Below are positions 15,810-24,740 of a DNA stretch of 64,000 nucleotides, in pieces (position 1 is the stretch's first letter; every line of letters begins with the position of its first letter). The stretch is from Mesorhizobium loti (lineage in GTDB: Bacteria; Pseudomonadota; Alphaproteobacteria; Rhizobiales; Rhizobiaceae), in NCBI GenBank assembly GCA_002356515.1, contig AP017605.1, positions 1,674,001 through 1,738,000 of the forward strand. The letters run 5' to 3'. The notes beneath the pieces were generated by a model that saw nothing but the letters and a program-made list of their open reading frames with translations, was not told the origin of the DNA and did not search any database. Made by a program: the position numbers and the translations under genes.

Positions 15810-17312
15810 TCACAGCGCCAGGCTCCCCTGCTCCGCCTCCTCGGCATTGGGGTCGCCGGGCGCCGTGGCCCAGGCGAGTTCGACCAGCGTCACGGTGCGC
15901 TTTCCCGTGCCGTCGAGCTGGCAGACGATCAGGCCTTGCTCCTCGATATAGGTCAGGAGACGCCGGGCGCGGCGCAGCGAGTGCGAGCCATAGGCGCGCG
16001 CGATCGCGGCGTCGCTCGGGCACGGCCAGCCTTCCTTGGCCGCCCGCGCGATCATCATGAACACGCCCTGCATGTCGTCGGGCAGCAGCGAGGCGCGCAC
16101 GGATACGTCGCGCCACGCGTCATCCTGCGTCGTCTCGGAGCCAAGGCCGGCGCGGGCGCGCGTCAGCATGCGGCGGAATTCGGCGAGGTCCGGCACCACA
16201 GAGGCGAGGCCCTCGATGCGGCAGCGCACGACGAATTCCTGGTAAAGCACGCCGATGACGCGAAAACCCGCATCGGGCTGCGCCAGGATGGCGCGCAGCA
16301 CGCGGTCGACCCGCTCGCGCCGCTCGGCCAGATCCTCGGCGCTGATTTGCGGCTCCGCCGGTTCGGGGCGGATTTCCAGCGCCGCCGATTTCGCCGCCAT
16401 CAGCTGGTCGAGCAGGTCTGGTGACGCCACCCGGCGCGGCGTGCGCACCGTCTCGGGCGGAGGCGCGGCCAGGATGATCGCGCGTGCGTCCTCAAGGGCT
16501 GATTCCGGCATCGCCATCAGCCGCGGCGTGCCGTTGCGCGGGCTGGTGTCGGTCGGGCCGATGCGCAGCCCCAGCGGCCGCCGTGACAGCGCCGGCCCCA
16601 GCGCCATGAACTGCCCGCGCTCCAGATCGCGAAATGCTTCCGCCTGGCGCCGCTCCATGCCGAGCAGATCGGCGGCGCGCGCCATGTCGATGTCGAGGAA
16701 GGTGCGGCCCATGAGGAAATTGGAGGCTTCCGCCGCGACATTCTTGGCGAGCTTGGCCAGCCGCTGCGTGGCGATGATGCCGGCGAGCCCCCGTTTGCGG
16801 CCACGGCACATCAGATTGGTCATGGCGCCAAGCGAGAGCTTGCGCGCCTCGTCCGAAACCTCGCCTGCCACCGCCGGCGCGAACAGCTGCGCCTCGTCCA
16901 CCACCACCAGCATCGGATACCAATGGTCGCGGGCAACCTCGAACAGCCCGCCGAGGAAGGCGGCGGCGCGCCGCATCTGGTTTTCGGCGTCGAGCCCTTC
17001 GAGGTTGAGCACGGTGGAGACGCGATGGATACGCGCCCGCTCGCCGGCCGCCTGCAGGCCGCGCTCGGTATGCTCCTCTGCATCGATCACCAGATGGCCG
17101 TAACGCTCGCCGAGCGAGACGAAGTCGCCTTCGGGGTCGATGATGGTCTGCTGCACCCAGGGCGCGCTCTGCTCCAGCAGGCGGCGCAACAGATGCGACT
17201 TGCCGGAGCCCGAATTGCCCTGCACCAGAAGGCGGGTCGCCAGCAGCTCCTCGAGATCGAGGTTCGCTGGGGCGCCCGCCGTGGTGTGTCCCATCTCGAT
17301 CGCAACGGTCAT
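15810..17312 (-). CDS. HerA/DUF87-type ATPase
   Basis: A 500-residue P-loop ATPase of the HerA-FtsK group. Walker A is GNSGSGKS near residue 33, Walker B is LVVVDEAQLF, and the ATQRLAKLAKN segment is the sensor region with the arginine typical of HerA. Members act as hexameric translocases on DNA or as unknown standalone ATPases. No NurA-like nuclease gene is adjacent. The ATG at 17312 is chosen because upstream in-frame codons give no protein-like sequence and the family begins close to this point; its ribosome-binding site is weak. It is divergent from the caspase-fold protein gene. The C-terminal 130 residues may include a winged helix. Confidence 0.8.
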   Translation of the reverse strand: MTVAIEMGHTTAGAPANLDLEELLATRLLVQGNSGSGKSHLLRRLLEQSAPWVQQTIIDPEGDFVSLGERYGHLVIDAEEHTERGLQAAGERARIHRVSTVLNLEGLDAENQMRRAAAFLGGLFEVARDHWYPMLVVVDEAQLFAPAVAGEVSDEARKLSLGAMTNLMCRGRKRGLAGIIATQRLAKLAKNVAAEASNFLMGRTFLDIDMARAADLLGMERRQAEAFRDLERGQFMALGPALSRRPLGLRIGPTDTSPRNGTPRLMAMPESALEDARAIILAAPPPETVRTPRRVASPDLLDQLMAAKSAALEIRPEPAEPQISAEDLAERRERVDRVLRAILAQPDAGFRVIGVLYQEFVVRCRIEGLASVVPDLAEFRRMLTRARAGLGSETTQDDAWRDVSVRASLLPDDMQGVFMMIARAAKEGWPCPSDAAIARAYGSHSLRRARRLLTYIEEQGLIVCQLDGTGKRTVTLVELAWATAPGDPNAEEAEQGSLAL

Positions 17313-17697
17313 GTCTCGACTCAAAAAGGTCTCCTGCGCAGCATGGGGCTTAGCAACCCAGGTGCTGCCCGTCGAGCACCGATGGCCCGCCATAGGGTGT
17401 TGCACACAGGTGTGAGGGACGACCAAGGGCCATAAGCGTGATCGCCGGCCTGTGGATAGTAACCACCTGTTCACCATGAGCCGGCGTTTCGATTGAAGGC
17501 GTCCGGCATCCGCGTAGCCTGACCTTGCATCGCGCCCCAACGAGATGCACCCCAACGCCCCAAATGGCGGCCGGCGTCTTCAAGTTTCCTTTGTGTATGC
17601 GCCGGTCGTCAGTTTTTCCGCCAGTAGGCAAACCCCATTCGTCATTGAGCCGCCACTTTAGGCCGGTTAGCATGGGGCGGGCTTATCGGGGTTATGC
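17313..17697. other. Divergent intergenic region between ATPase and caspase-fold genes
   Basis: This 385-bp stretch should contain both promoters, but I could not pick a convincing -35/-10 pair, operator or repeat. No credible gene lies in it. Confidence 0.4.
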
Positions 17698-20271
17698 ATG
17701 GCGGGTTGGCATCGCTTTGCTTTTTGCGCTGCATTGCTGCTGGCGCTGCAGGCCGTCGTGCTGGCATGGCCGGCACGGGCCGATGACGCCAGGCCGTTGC
17801 GCGGCGTGGCGCTGGTCATCGGTGAATCGCAATACCGTTCCCTGCCCGCGCTTCCCAACCCGGCCAACGATGCGCGCGCCGTCGCCCAGCTTTTGACCAG
17901 CCTCGGCTTCGAGGTCAGCTCCATTCCCGATGGCGACGGGCCTCGCCTAGGGCGCGGCCTCAAGCATTTCGTCGAGGACGCGGCCGGCGCCGACGTCGCC
18001 CTGCTCTACTATTCCGGCCACGGCATCGAGGCCGGCGGCGAGAACTACCTGGCGCCGGTCGAAGCCGACGCCTCCTCGCTTGCCGATCCGGCGAACCGGC
18101 TGGTTCCGGTCTCCACTCTGCTGGCTGAACTCAAGGCCAGCGTGCCGGTGGCGATCGTGCTGCTCGACGCCTGCCGCTCCAACCCGTTTCCGCCTGACGC
18201 GACGCTGAACGCCCCATCAGGCCCGGCACCGTTGGCCGCCGCCGGGCTCGATCTCGCTCGGGGTGTCGCAGCCCTCGCCGATGCTGCCGATGCGCCGCAA
18301 AGTCTGGGCGAGGTCATCGGCTTTGCCGCCGCGCCTGGACGTGCGGCGCTGGACGGCGAGCCCGGCGGCAACAGTCCGTATGCCGCGGCCCTTTTGAAAC
18401 ATCTCGCGGCTGGCGGTTTCGCCTTCGGCGATGTCATGACAATGGTCACCGAGGAAGTCTACGTGAAGACCGGCGGCCGGCAATTGCCCTGGACGAACGC
18501 CAGCCTGCGGCGCCTGCTCTATTTCGGCCAGGCACCGGAAGAGACCGGCAGCGACGAGGCCTCGATCCGTTCCGCACGGCGCAAGCTCTTGCTGACCATC
18601 GCCGCCACGCCCGCCGAGCAGCGCTCGATGGTCGAAACGGTGGCGGCGCAAAATGAGGTGCCGCTCGACCAGCTCTACGGCATGCTCGGTGCCTTGCAGG
18701 TCGACACGTCGGCCGGTCCCGCCGATTTGCGGGCGCAGCTCGCCGCAGGCGCGCAGAAGTTGCGTGAGATCCTCGACCGCCACGATACCGAAACCCGGCA
18801 GGATCCGGAATTGATTCGGCTTTCCGGCCTTGCCGACCGCGCGCAATCGGAAGGCGCCATCCAGCTGGCGCTGACCTTCCGCGCCAAGGCGAGCGCTCGC
18901 GCCGAGGTGATCGACAAGCAACTCGATGAGGCAGAGGCCGATATCGGGCAGCGGCGGCTGGAGCTGGCTGATACTTTTGCCGACCATGCCCGCACGGCGA
19001 TCCTGAATTTCGACTATCGCACAGCAGCAGAGCGCTACGAGGACGCCTTCCGCCAGGCCGAGCGCTGGGATCCGAAGACCGCCTTCATCTACAAGATCTT
19101 CGAGGGCGACGCGCTGACCGATCAGGGCATGATCAAGGGCGAGAACGCCGCGCTGTCGCAGGCGGTCGACGTCTACGAAGCGGCAAAGCTCCTGCCCGGG
19201 GTCACCGTCTTCACCGGCGGCCCGGCCGGCGTCGCCATCAACGAAGGCGTCACGCTGACAGCGCTGGCCGCGCGCGAAAACGGCACGGCGCGCGTCGAGC
19301 AGGCGATCAAGGTCTATGAGGACGCGCTAAAAACCTTCACCCGCAAGCGCACGCCGGCAATATGGGCCACCGTGCTGATCAATCTCGGCAACGCCTATGA
19401 CCTGATGGGACAGCGCGCCGGCGGCACGGTCTATTACGCCAAGGCCATGGATGCCTTCCGCCAGGCAACGAAGGTCTACACGAAGAAGACCAATCCCGAT
19501 GAATGGGCCGGGCTGCAGAACAACATCGGCAATGAATTCACCGCGCTTGGCGACTCCGGCGATGCCAGGAAGAGCTACGCGGCGGCGATCGATGCCTTCC
19601 ACGGCGCCCTCTCCGTGTGGACGCGCGACAAGGTACCGGTGCAATGGGCGATGGCGCTGGCCAACCTGGCCGTCGCCTTGCAGAGACTCGGCGAGATCGA
19701 GGGCGGCACGGAGAAACTGGAGGCATCGCGGGCCGCCTTCCAGGATGTGCTGGAGGTGCGCACCCGCCAGACCCAGCCGGTCGACTGGGCCAACACGCAG
19801 AACAATCTCGGCGCCGTGCTGCTGTCGCTTGGCCAGCGCGGCAAATGCCCGGACTGCTTCACCCAGGCGCTTGCCGCCCTCGACCAGGCGCATGAGGTGA
19901 TCACCCGCAGGCAGGACCCATTCACCTGGGCGACCATCACCTACAATCAGGGCCGCGCCTATCGCTTCATGGGCGACGCCGAAAACAGTGTGCCGCGCTA
20001 CCGCAAGGCGCTGGAGCAGATGGACCTCGCTCTAACGGAATTGACGCGCGAAAAATCGCCGGTCATCTGGGGCAAGACCCATTCGGTACGCGGCGAAATC
20101 CTGCTCGCCATCGGCACAAAGACCCATGACAAGGCCAGCTTGCTTGCGGCCCGCGACGCCTTCACCGCCGCCCGCGACATTTTTCGCGAGCAGCATTATT
20201 CCCCAGGCTTCGAAGGTTTCTACGAGAAGGAACTCGGCCTGGTGGACCAGCAGCTTGCCCTGGCGAAATAA
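17698..20271 (+). CDS. Secreted caspase-fold (peptidase C14) protein with TPR-like repeats
   Basis: An 857-residue protein. A signal peptide (hydrophobic residues 6-24, cleavage near PARA-DD) sends it to the periplasm or the outer face of the membrane. Residues 35-270 form a metacaspase-type domain: ALVIGESQY at the start, catalytic His108 in YYSGHGIE and Cys159 in LLDACRSNPF. From about residue 420 to the end the protein is helical with repeated W-A-x-x-x-x-N-x-G motifs (WATVLINLGNAYDLMG, WAGLQNNIGNEFTALG, WANTQNNLGAVLLSLG), typical TPR units. Similar proteins are frequent in rhizobia; substrates are unknown. It stands alone, divergent from the HerA-like ATPase gene. Confidence 0.87.
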   Translation: MAGWHRFAFCAALLLALQAVVLAWPARADDARPLRGVALVIGESQYRSLPALPNPANDARAVAQLLTSLGFEVSSIPDGDGPRLGRGLKHFVEDAAGADVALLYYSGHGIEAGGENYLAPVEADASSLADPANRLVPVSTLLAELKASVPVAIVLLDACRSNPFPPDATLNAPSGPAPLAAAGLDLARGVAALADAADAPQSLGEVIGFAAAPGRAALDGEPGGNSPYAAALLKHLAAGGFAFGDVMTMVTEEVYVKTGGRQLPWTNASLRRLLYFGQAPEETGSDEASIRSARRKLLLTIAATPAEQRSMVETVAAQNEVPLDQLYGMLGALQVDTSAGPADLRAQLAAGAQKLREILDRHDTETRQDPELIRLSGLADRAQSEGAIQLALTFRAKASARAEVIDKQLDEAEADIGQRRLELADTFADHARTAILNFDYRTAAERYEDAFRQAERWDPKTAFIYKIFEGDALTDQGMIKGENAALSQAVDVYEAAKLLPGVTVFTGGPAGVAINEGVTLTALAARENGTARVEQAIKVYEDALKTFTRKRTPAIWATVLINLGNAYDLMGQRAGGTVYYAKAMDAFRQATKVYTKKTNPDEWAGLQNNIGNEFTALGDSGDARKSYAAAIDAFHGALSVWTRDKVPVQWAMALANLAVALQRLGEIEGGTEKLEASRAAFQDVLEVRTRQTQPVDWANTQNNLGAVLLSLGQRGKCPDCFTQALAALDQAHEVITRRQDPFTWATITYNQGRAYRFMGDAENSVPRYRKALEQMDLALTELTREKSPVIWGKTHSVRGEILLAIGTKTHDKASLLAARDAFTAARDIFREQHYSPGFEGFYEKELGLVDQQLALAK

Positions 20272-20349
20272 ACCTGGACGATGTTCCGATATCGGCCGGG
20301 CGTAGCCTCTGGCTTCGCATCAGCTTGGTCGCCGCTTTGGCGCCGTGTC

Positions 20350-21030
20350 TCAGGCAGGCGTCACCGGCGGCAGATGCGGCGCATCCAGCCCCTCGAAAGG
20401 GTCGCGCCAGGCGTCGATGGCTTCGAGCTGGCGATACCAGCGGATGAGCGCGGAATAATCCTCGAGCGGCAGGCCGGCGACTTCGTTGAAGGGCAGGAAC
20501 GTCGCCATGCGGAAATCGGCATAGGAGACCCGATCTCCGACCAGCCATTGCCGGTTGCCAAGCGCTGCTTCCAGGATTGCCGCCGTCGTGTGGAACAGCT
20601 TCAGCCCCTCCTCGACCAGAAGATGATCGATTGGGCCCAAGTGATAACGCTGCTTGGTGCCGCGCTCGAAATGCACCATGTCGCAGGCCCGCGCAAAATT
20701 CTCCTTGCCCCAGCTCAGCCAGCGGATCATGTCGGGTTCGTCATGGCCGGTGCGCCAGAAATCCGATCCGACGTCGCGCGACAGCCGGCAGGCTATGGCG
20801 TCCGCTTCCCAAAGACTGCCGCCCGGCCACGCCAGTATGGGGAGGGAAAGGTTGGGATTGAGCGGTCGGAATCGCTCCGCTTGCCCCGGCGCGAAGGGTG
20901 ACGCGAATTCGAAGGTCACCTGCGCCTCGAGATGGCGTGCCACCGCGACCGCCAGGCGCGGATTGGGATTGCGGCTGAAGTACAGTTTCATCTCGCTTCC
21001 AGCCGGCATTGGCTCGACCTTGTCACGCAT
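20350..21030 (-). CDS. Glutathione S-transferase family protein
   Basis: About 226 residues. The thioredoxin-like half starts at residue 14 (MKLYFSRNPNPRL) and contains the cis-proline segment LSLPILAWPGGSLWEADAI, with the glutathione-binding Glu-Ala-Asp. The C-terminal half is helical and includes GDRVSYADFRMATFLPF, the conserved N-capping region of the GST family. It would conjugate or reduce small electrophiles in the cytosol. The ATG at 21030 has AAGGAG upstream; an inner ATG at 20991 is also possible. It is not linked to a neighbouring pathway. Confidence 0.87.
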   Translation of the reverse strand: MRDKVEPMPAGSEMKLYFSRNPNPRLAVAVARHLEAQVTFEFASPFAPGQAERFRPLNPNLSLPILAWPGGSLWEADAIACRLSRDVGSDFWRTGHDEPDMIRWLSWGKENFARACDMVHFERGTKQRYHLGPIDHLLVEEGLKLFHTTAAILEAALGNRQWLVGDRVSYADFRMATFLPFNEVAGLPLEDYSALIRWYRQLEAIDAWRDPFEGLDAPHLPPVTPA

Positions 21031-21165
21031 AGATGCCTCTCCTTGTCCTGGCGAACATCGCCAGACCTAGGACGGAGGTGGCCGATCTAATCCGACAAAG
21101 TGTGGGTTGACCACCATCGATGGCGAGGCGACACTTCATCTCGCACCAAGGCAGGAGGAATTGCG

Positions 21166-21474
21166 ATGGACGAGCCCGAACGGTGGCGCCACATGTCGAC
21201 AGCGCCCAAGGACGGCAGCCGGATCCTGGTCACGGTCCGTCCCTCCGAGCAAGGGCCGGCGGAAGTCGACCTCGCCTACTGGGCGCGCGGCGACCAGTTC
21301 GCCGGCGAAGGCTGGCGGGCGTCGGATTCCTCACCCGGCCGCGTCGTCGAATATGCCGAACCGGAGCTGAAATGCTGGATGCCCCTGCCCTCGGCCAATC
21401 TCAGCCGCGGCGGCTCGATGCCGGCGCCGTGGGAGGGCGACGACGCGCAGCAGCTGGATGGGTCTGGGATTTAG
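21166..21474 (+). CDS. Conserved small hypothetical protein
   Basis: A 102-residue soluble protein. I do not recognise a function. It begins MDEPERWRHMSTAPKDGSRI, a motif (STAPKDG followed by a hydrophobic strand) seen in several short uncharacterised bacterial and phage proteins, and ends with an acidic Gly-rich tail. A GGAGG six bases upstream of the ATG at 21166 selects this start over an in-frame ATG at 21100. It lies between convergent genes. Confidence 0.6.
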   Translation: MDEPERWRHMSTAPKDGSRILVTVRPSEQGPAEVDLAYWARGDQFAGEGWRASDSSPGRVVEYAEPELKCWMPLPSANLSRGGSMPAPWEGDDAQQLDGSGI

Positions 21475-21502
21475 CGGCCGCGCGCGCCTTCCGATCTAAT
21501 CT

Positions 21503-22333
21503 TCAAAACAAAAACGCCGCCGTGGCCGGGTTCGGGCCGTCGCGGCCGGTAGCCGAATCCATGCCCGCGATCGTCTCCAAATCCTGCGCGTCCAGTTCGA
21601 AGTCGAAGACGTCGAAATTGGCCGCGATGCGGTCCTGGCGGACCGATTTCGGGATGACGATCAGCCCTTGCTGAAGGTGCCAGCGGATGATCGTCTGCGC
21701 CGCCGACTTGCCGTGCTTCCCGGCAATGCCCGCGATCGTCGGGTCGCTGAGCAGCCGGCCGCTGCCCAGCGGGCTCCAGCTTTCCGTATGGATGTTGTGC
21801 TGGGCGTGAAATTCCCTGAGCGCGCGCTGCTGGAAACGCGGATGCAGCTCGATCTGGTTGGCCACCGGAACCACGCCGGTCTCGCCGATGATGCGTTCCA
21901 GATGGTCCCTGTTGAAATTCGAAACGCCGATCGACTTGATGCGGCCGGCCTGCTTCAGCTCGATCAGCGTCTTCCAGGCCTCGACATATTTGTCGCGGCT
22001 GGGCACCGGCCAGTGGATCAGGAACAGGTCGATCTGCTCGATGCCGAGTTTTTTCATCGTGTCGTCGAAAGCGCGCAGCGCCGCGTCGCGTTCATGCGCG
22101 CCGTTGCGCAGTTTCGAGGTGATGTACAGCGCGCGTCTCGGCACATCGGCCGCACGGATCGCCTCGCCGACGCCCTCCTCGTTCTGGTAGCCTTCGGCCG
22201 TGTCGATCAGCCGGTAGCCGGCCTTGATCGCCCAGCCCACGACTTGGGCGGTGATGTCGTGATCGACCTGCCACACGCCAAGGCCAAGCTGCGGGATAGT
22301 GGCGCCGTCGTTCAGCGTGATCTGTGCGGGCAT
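21503..22333 (-). CDS. Aldo/keto reductase
   Basis: A 276-residue NADPH-dependent oxidoreductase with the AKR (beta/alpha)8 fold. The catalytic tetrad is D44, Y49, K74 and H107 (LIDTAEGY, TSKL, LIHWP). The cofactor-binding end shows IVIPKSVRQDRI. It resembles the DkgA/2,5-diketo-D-gluconate reductase group, which reduces small aldehydes and ketones including methylglyoxal; the true substrate is unknown. It stands alone. Confidence 0.92.
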   Translation of the reverse strand: MPAQITLNDGATIPQLGLGVWQVDHDITAQVVGWAIKAGYRLIDTAEGYQNEEGVGEAIRAADVPRRALYITSKLRNGAHERDAALRAFDDTMKKLGIEQIDLFLIHWPVPSRDKYVEAWKTLIELKQAGRIKSIGVSNFNRDHLERIIGETGVVPVANQIELHPRFQQRALREFHAQHNIHTESWSPLGSGRLLSDPTIAGIAGKHGKSAAQTIIRWHLQQGLIVIPKSVRQDRIAANFDVFDFELDAQDLETIAGMDSATGRDGPNPATAAFLF

Positions 22334-22477
22334 GGTCGGGTCCTTTGCGAAGAGATGTCCGGGCGGTCGCCCAACGCAGCCTATCTAGGCACGCGCCGGG
22401 GCGACGACCAGTCGCCGGTGGACAAATTCGCGAGGCTCGAACTTCGCAGCCCTGATGTCTGCGTCAGGGGAACCGGT

Positions 22478-23110
22478 TCATTTCGGCCGGCGCACCGCCC
22501 GCACCACTCCGGTTGACGTGCTGCCGCAGTAGAGGCGGTCTGCGCCATCGGATTCCAGCCCCGAGACGGTCATGCCGGCCGGCATGTCGAGCCGCTCCAG
22601 GAGCTTGCCGGTCTTGGGATCGACGCGACGCAAATCGCTCTCGTCGCCTTCCCAGGTGCCGTGCCACAGCTCGCCATCCACCCAGGTCACGCCGGTGACG
22701 AAGCGGCTGGATTCGATGCTGCGCAGGATTTTCCCGGTCTCGGGATCGATCTGGTGGATCTTGCGCTCGCGGTATTGCCCCACCCAGAGCGTGCCTTCGG
22801 CCCAGGTCAGCCCGGAATCGCGGCCGCCACCGGGCGCCGGGATGGTGGAGACCACCGCGCCGGTATCGGGATCGATCTTCTGGATGCGATCATCGGCGAG
22901 CTGGTAAAAATACCGGCCGTCATAGGCGGTGCCGGCATGTGCGGCGACATCGATCGAACGCAGTTTCTGCCCGCTTTGCGGATCGAAGGCATTCAGCCTG
23001 TCGCCAGAGGCAAACCAGACATTCTCGCCGTCGAAGCTCACCCCATGGATTCGTTCGATCCCGGGGAAAGGTCCGTATTCGCGCAGGATTTCGGCCGGTG
23101 AATGTTTCAT
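22478..23110 (-). CDS. Beta-propeller protein, YncE/glutamine-cyclotransferase-like
   Basis: A 210-residue protein built of repeated blade motifs: WFASGDRLNAFDPQSGQ, FYQLADDRIQKIDPDTGA, LWVGQYRERKIHQIDPETGK and the DLRRVDPKTGK repeat. It has no signal peptide. Such proteins are commonly annotated as glutamine cyclotransferases or SMP-30-like proteins, but enzymatic residues cannot be confirmed. GAGG upstream supports the ATG. It follows the TPR/winged-helix regulator gene by 36 bp in the same direction and probably shares its transcript. Confidence 0.75.
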   Translation of the reverse strand: MKHSPAEILREYGPFPGIERIHGVSFDGENVWFASGDRLNAFDPQSGQKLRSIDVAAHAGTAYDGRYFYQLADDRIQKIDPDTGAVVSTIPAPGGGRDSGLTWAEGTLWVGQYRERKIHQIDPETGKILRSIESSRFVTGVTWVDGELWHGTWEGDESDLRRVDPKTGKLLERLDMPAGMTVSGLESDGADRLYCGSTSTGVVRAVRRPK

Positions 23111-23146
23111 GACTTGATCCTCGTGTGATGGTGGAATGATCCATTC

Positions 23147-24367
23147 CTAACCAGTTGCCAGCGGTGCCGGGAGTAACAAGGTGGTCGTGAATCCGGCCAC
23201 CGGCGGCGTCATCCAACGGCGCGCCCGGCCATGGCCGAAAGACTGCACCTTGCCGGCCTCGGCAAGCGGCTCGAGCGCCCGCTGTACGCTGCGCTGGCCG
23301 GTTCCGAGTGCCAGCGCCAGCGCCGAACTCGACCAGGCTTCGCCGTCGGCGAGCAAGGCAAGCACCGCCGCATGACGCTCCTCGATCGGCCGCGCCAGCA
23401 CCATCACCGCGCGCGCCTGGCGCGGCGCCAGCGTAAAGCCGCGCTTGGTGGCGCTGATGTCGGCCAGCGCGGCAAGCTCGGCGCGCAGCCGGCCGATCTC
23501 GACGCGCAAGCGGGCACGGTGCGATTCATCGGCATGCTTGCCGCCAAAGGCCCGCGCCACGAGTTCCTCGCGCGAGACATCGCCGGGCCAGGCTTCAGCG
23601 AGTGCCCGCGCCAGTGCGAACAGAACCGGCCGGCTCGCCAGCGAGACCGTCCTGTCCCCGGCACGCACGGCGTAGCGAAACGCGTCGACGACCAGCGCCG
23701 GCGACCCCTGCAGCGCCTCGACCTCTTCGAGCAGCAGCGGCCGCTCAGCACCTTGCGTGATCAGCCGCGCCGCCGGCGTCTCCAGCGCCAGCGATGCGGT
23801 GGCGACCTCTGCCATGAGCCCGGCAATGCCGGCCTGCCGGGCGGCGTTGCGTGCCCATTCCAGTGCCGCCCGCGCCGGCCGGGTTCGGAGTCGCCGCATG
23901 GCGATGCCGGCGACGGCGAGTTCATGCGCGGCCCGCGCGGCCGGTGGCAGCGGCGTCGGGTCGAGCCCGGCCAGCACATATTCGGCCTCGTCGAGCCGGC
24001 CGATCAACAGCAGGCGCCGCACCTTGAGGTGGCCGGCATGCGCCGCGTTCAGCCGGTCGCCATGCTTTTCCAACGTCGTGCGCGCCGCGTCGAGCGCCTT
24101 GGCCGGCCAGCCCAGATCACGCGAGACCAGCGCGATCTCGGCCTCGGCGACGACGCATCTGGCGCGCGCGACAGCCTCTTTCGGGCTGAAGGCGCGGGCC
24201 GCCCGCCGCAACAAAAGCTTGGCGCGGTCGAAATCGCCGAGTTGCGCCATGGCGATGCCGCGCAGCGCCAGCGCCGGCGCATCCTCGCGCAAGGCGACGC
24301 GGTCGAGCGCGCCGAGCGGATCGCCCGCCGCCAGCGCCAGCGCTGCCGCCGTGATCAGCGAGTCCAT
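23147..24367 (-). CDS. Transcriptional regulator with TPR-like N-terminus and winged helix
   Basis: A 406-residue protein. Residues 1-200 are Ala/Leu-rich helical repeats resembling TPRs. Around residues 265-310 a winged-helix segment (PGDVSREELVARAF, then RARLRVEIGRLRAELAAL) resembles the OmpR-like Trans_reg_C domain, and a further HTH-like unit near residues 330-390 (SSALALALGTGQRSVQRALEPLAEAG) is followed by a short tail. This suggests DNA binding tuned by protein-protein interaction. It is co-directional with the beta-propeller gene and divergent from the DUF899 gene, with a repeated motif in front of each. Confidence 0.75.
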   Translation of the reverse strand: MDSLITAAALALAAGDPLGALDRVALREDAPALALRGIAMAQLGDFDRAKLLLRRAARAFSPKEAVARARCVVAEAEIALVSRDLGWPAKALDAARTTLEKHGDRLNAAHAGHLKVRRLLLIGRLDEAEYVLAGLDPTPLPPAARAAHELAVAGIAMRRLRTRPARAALEWARNAARQAGIAGLMAEVATASLALETPAARLITQGAERPLLLEEVEALQGSPALVVDAFRYAVRAGDRTVSLASRPVLFALARALAEAWPGDVSREELVARAFGGKHADESHRARLRVEIGRLRAELAALADISATKRGFTLAPRQARAVMVLARPIEERHAAVLALLADGEAWSSSALALALGTGQRSVQRALEPLAEAGKVQSFGHGRARRWMTPPVAGFTTTLLLPAPLATG

Positions 24368-24368
24368 T

Positions 24369-24689
24369 CAAATCCCGTCACACTTGTAACTCCCACCCCC
24401 GCACCGCCCTAACTTAAATCACCACTGCCGGCCAGCAAGCCGCATCGAGCCGAGGGAGACCTAGCCATCTGGCTGAGAACACCACCGGCACGATTGACGC
24501 CAATTCCGGCACTCGCTAGCCTGAGCATCTCAGGTATTCATATTAAGCATCTCATTAGAGGTAGTTGAAAATGCCTGCAACCGACAATCTCGAACACACC
24601 GCACGGCCCCGCCACCCCTGCTGCGCCGGGCCGGAGGATGCAAATCCCGTCGCAGATGTAACTCACCCCTCCCCGCTTCACCGCCCTAG
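24369..24689. repeat. Pair of direct repeats in the regulator/DUF899 intergenic region
   Basis: A block beginning caaatcccgtc, then tgtaactc and ending accgcccta occurs at 24369-24413 and again at 24641-24689, both in + orientation, with spacing between the two conserved parts differing by five bases. One copy abuts the start of the regulator gene, the other lies about 50 bp before the DUF899 gene. It could be an operator or an ECF-type promoter. The DNA between the copies (24414-24640) shows no gene. Confidence 0.6.
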
Positions 24690-24740
24690 CCTGGATTCCC
24701 AGGTGGCCCGCGACGGCACCACTGGCAAAGGAGAAGACCA

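Noticed and set aside
24500..24600. Possible small gene in the regulator/DUF899 gap
   Set aside because: No start with a ribosome-binding site and no protein-like translation.
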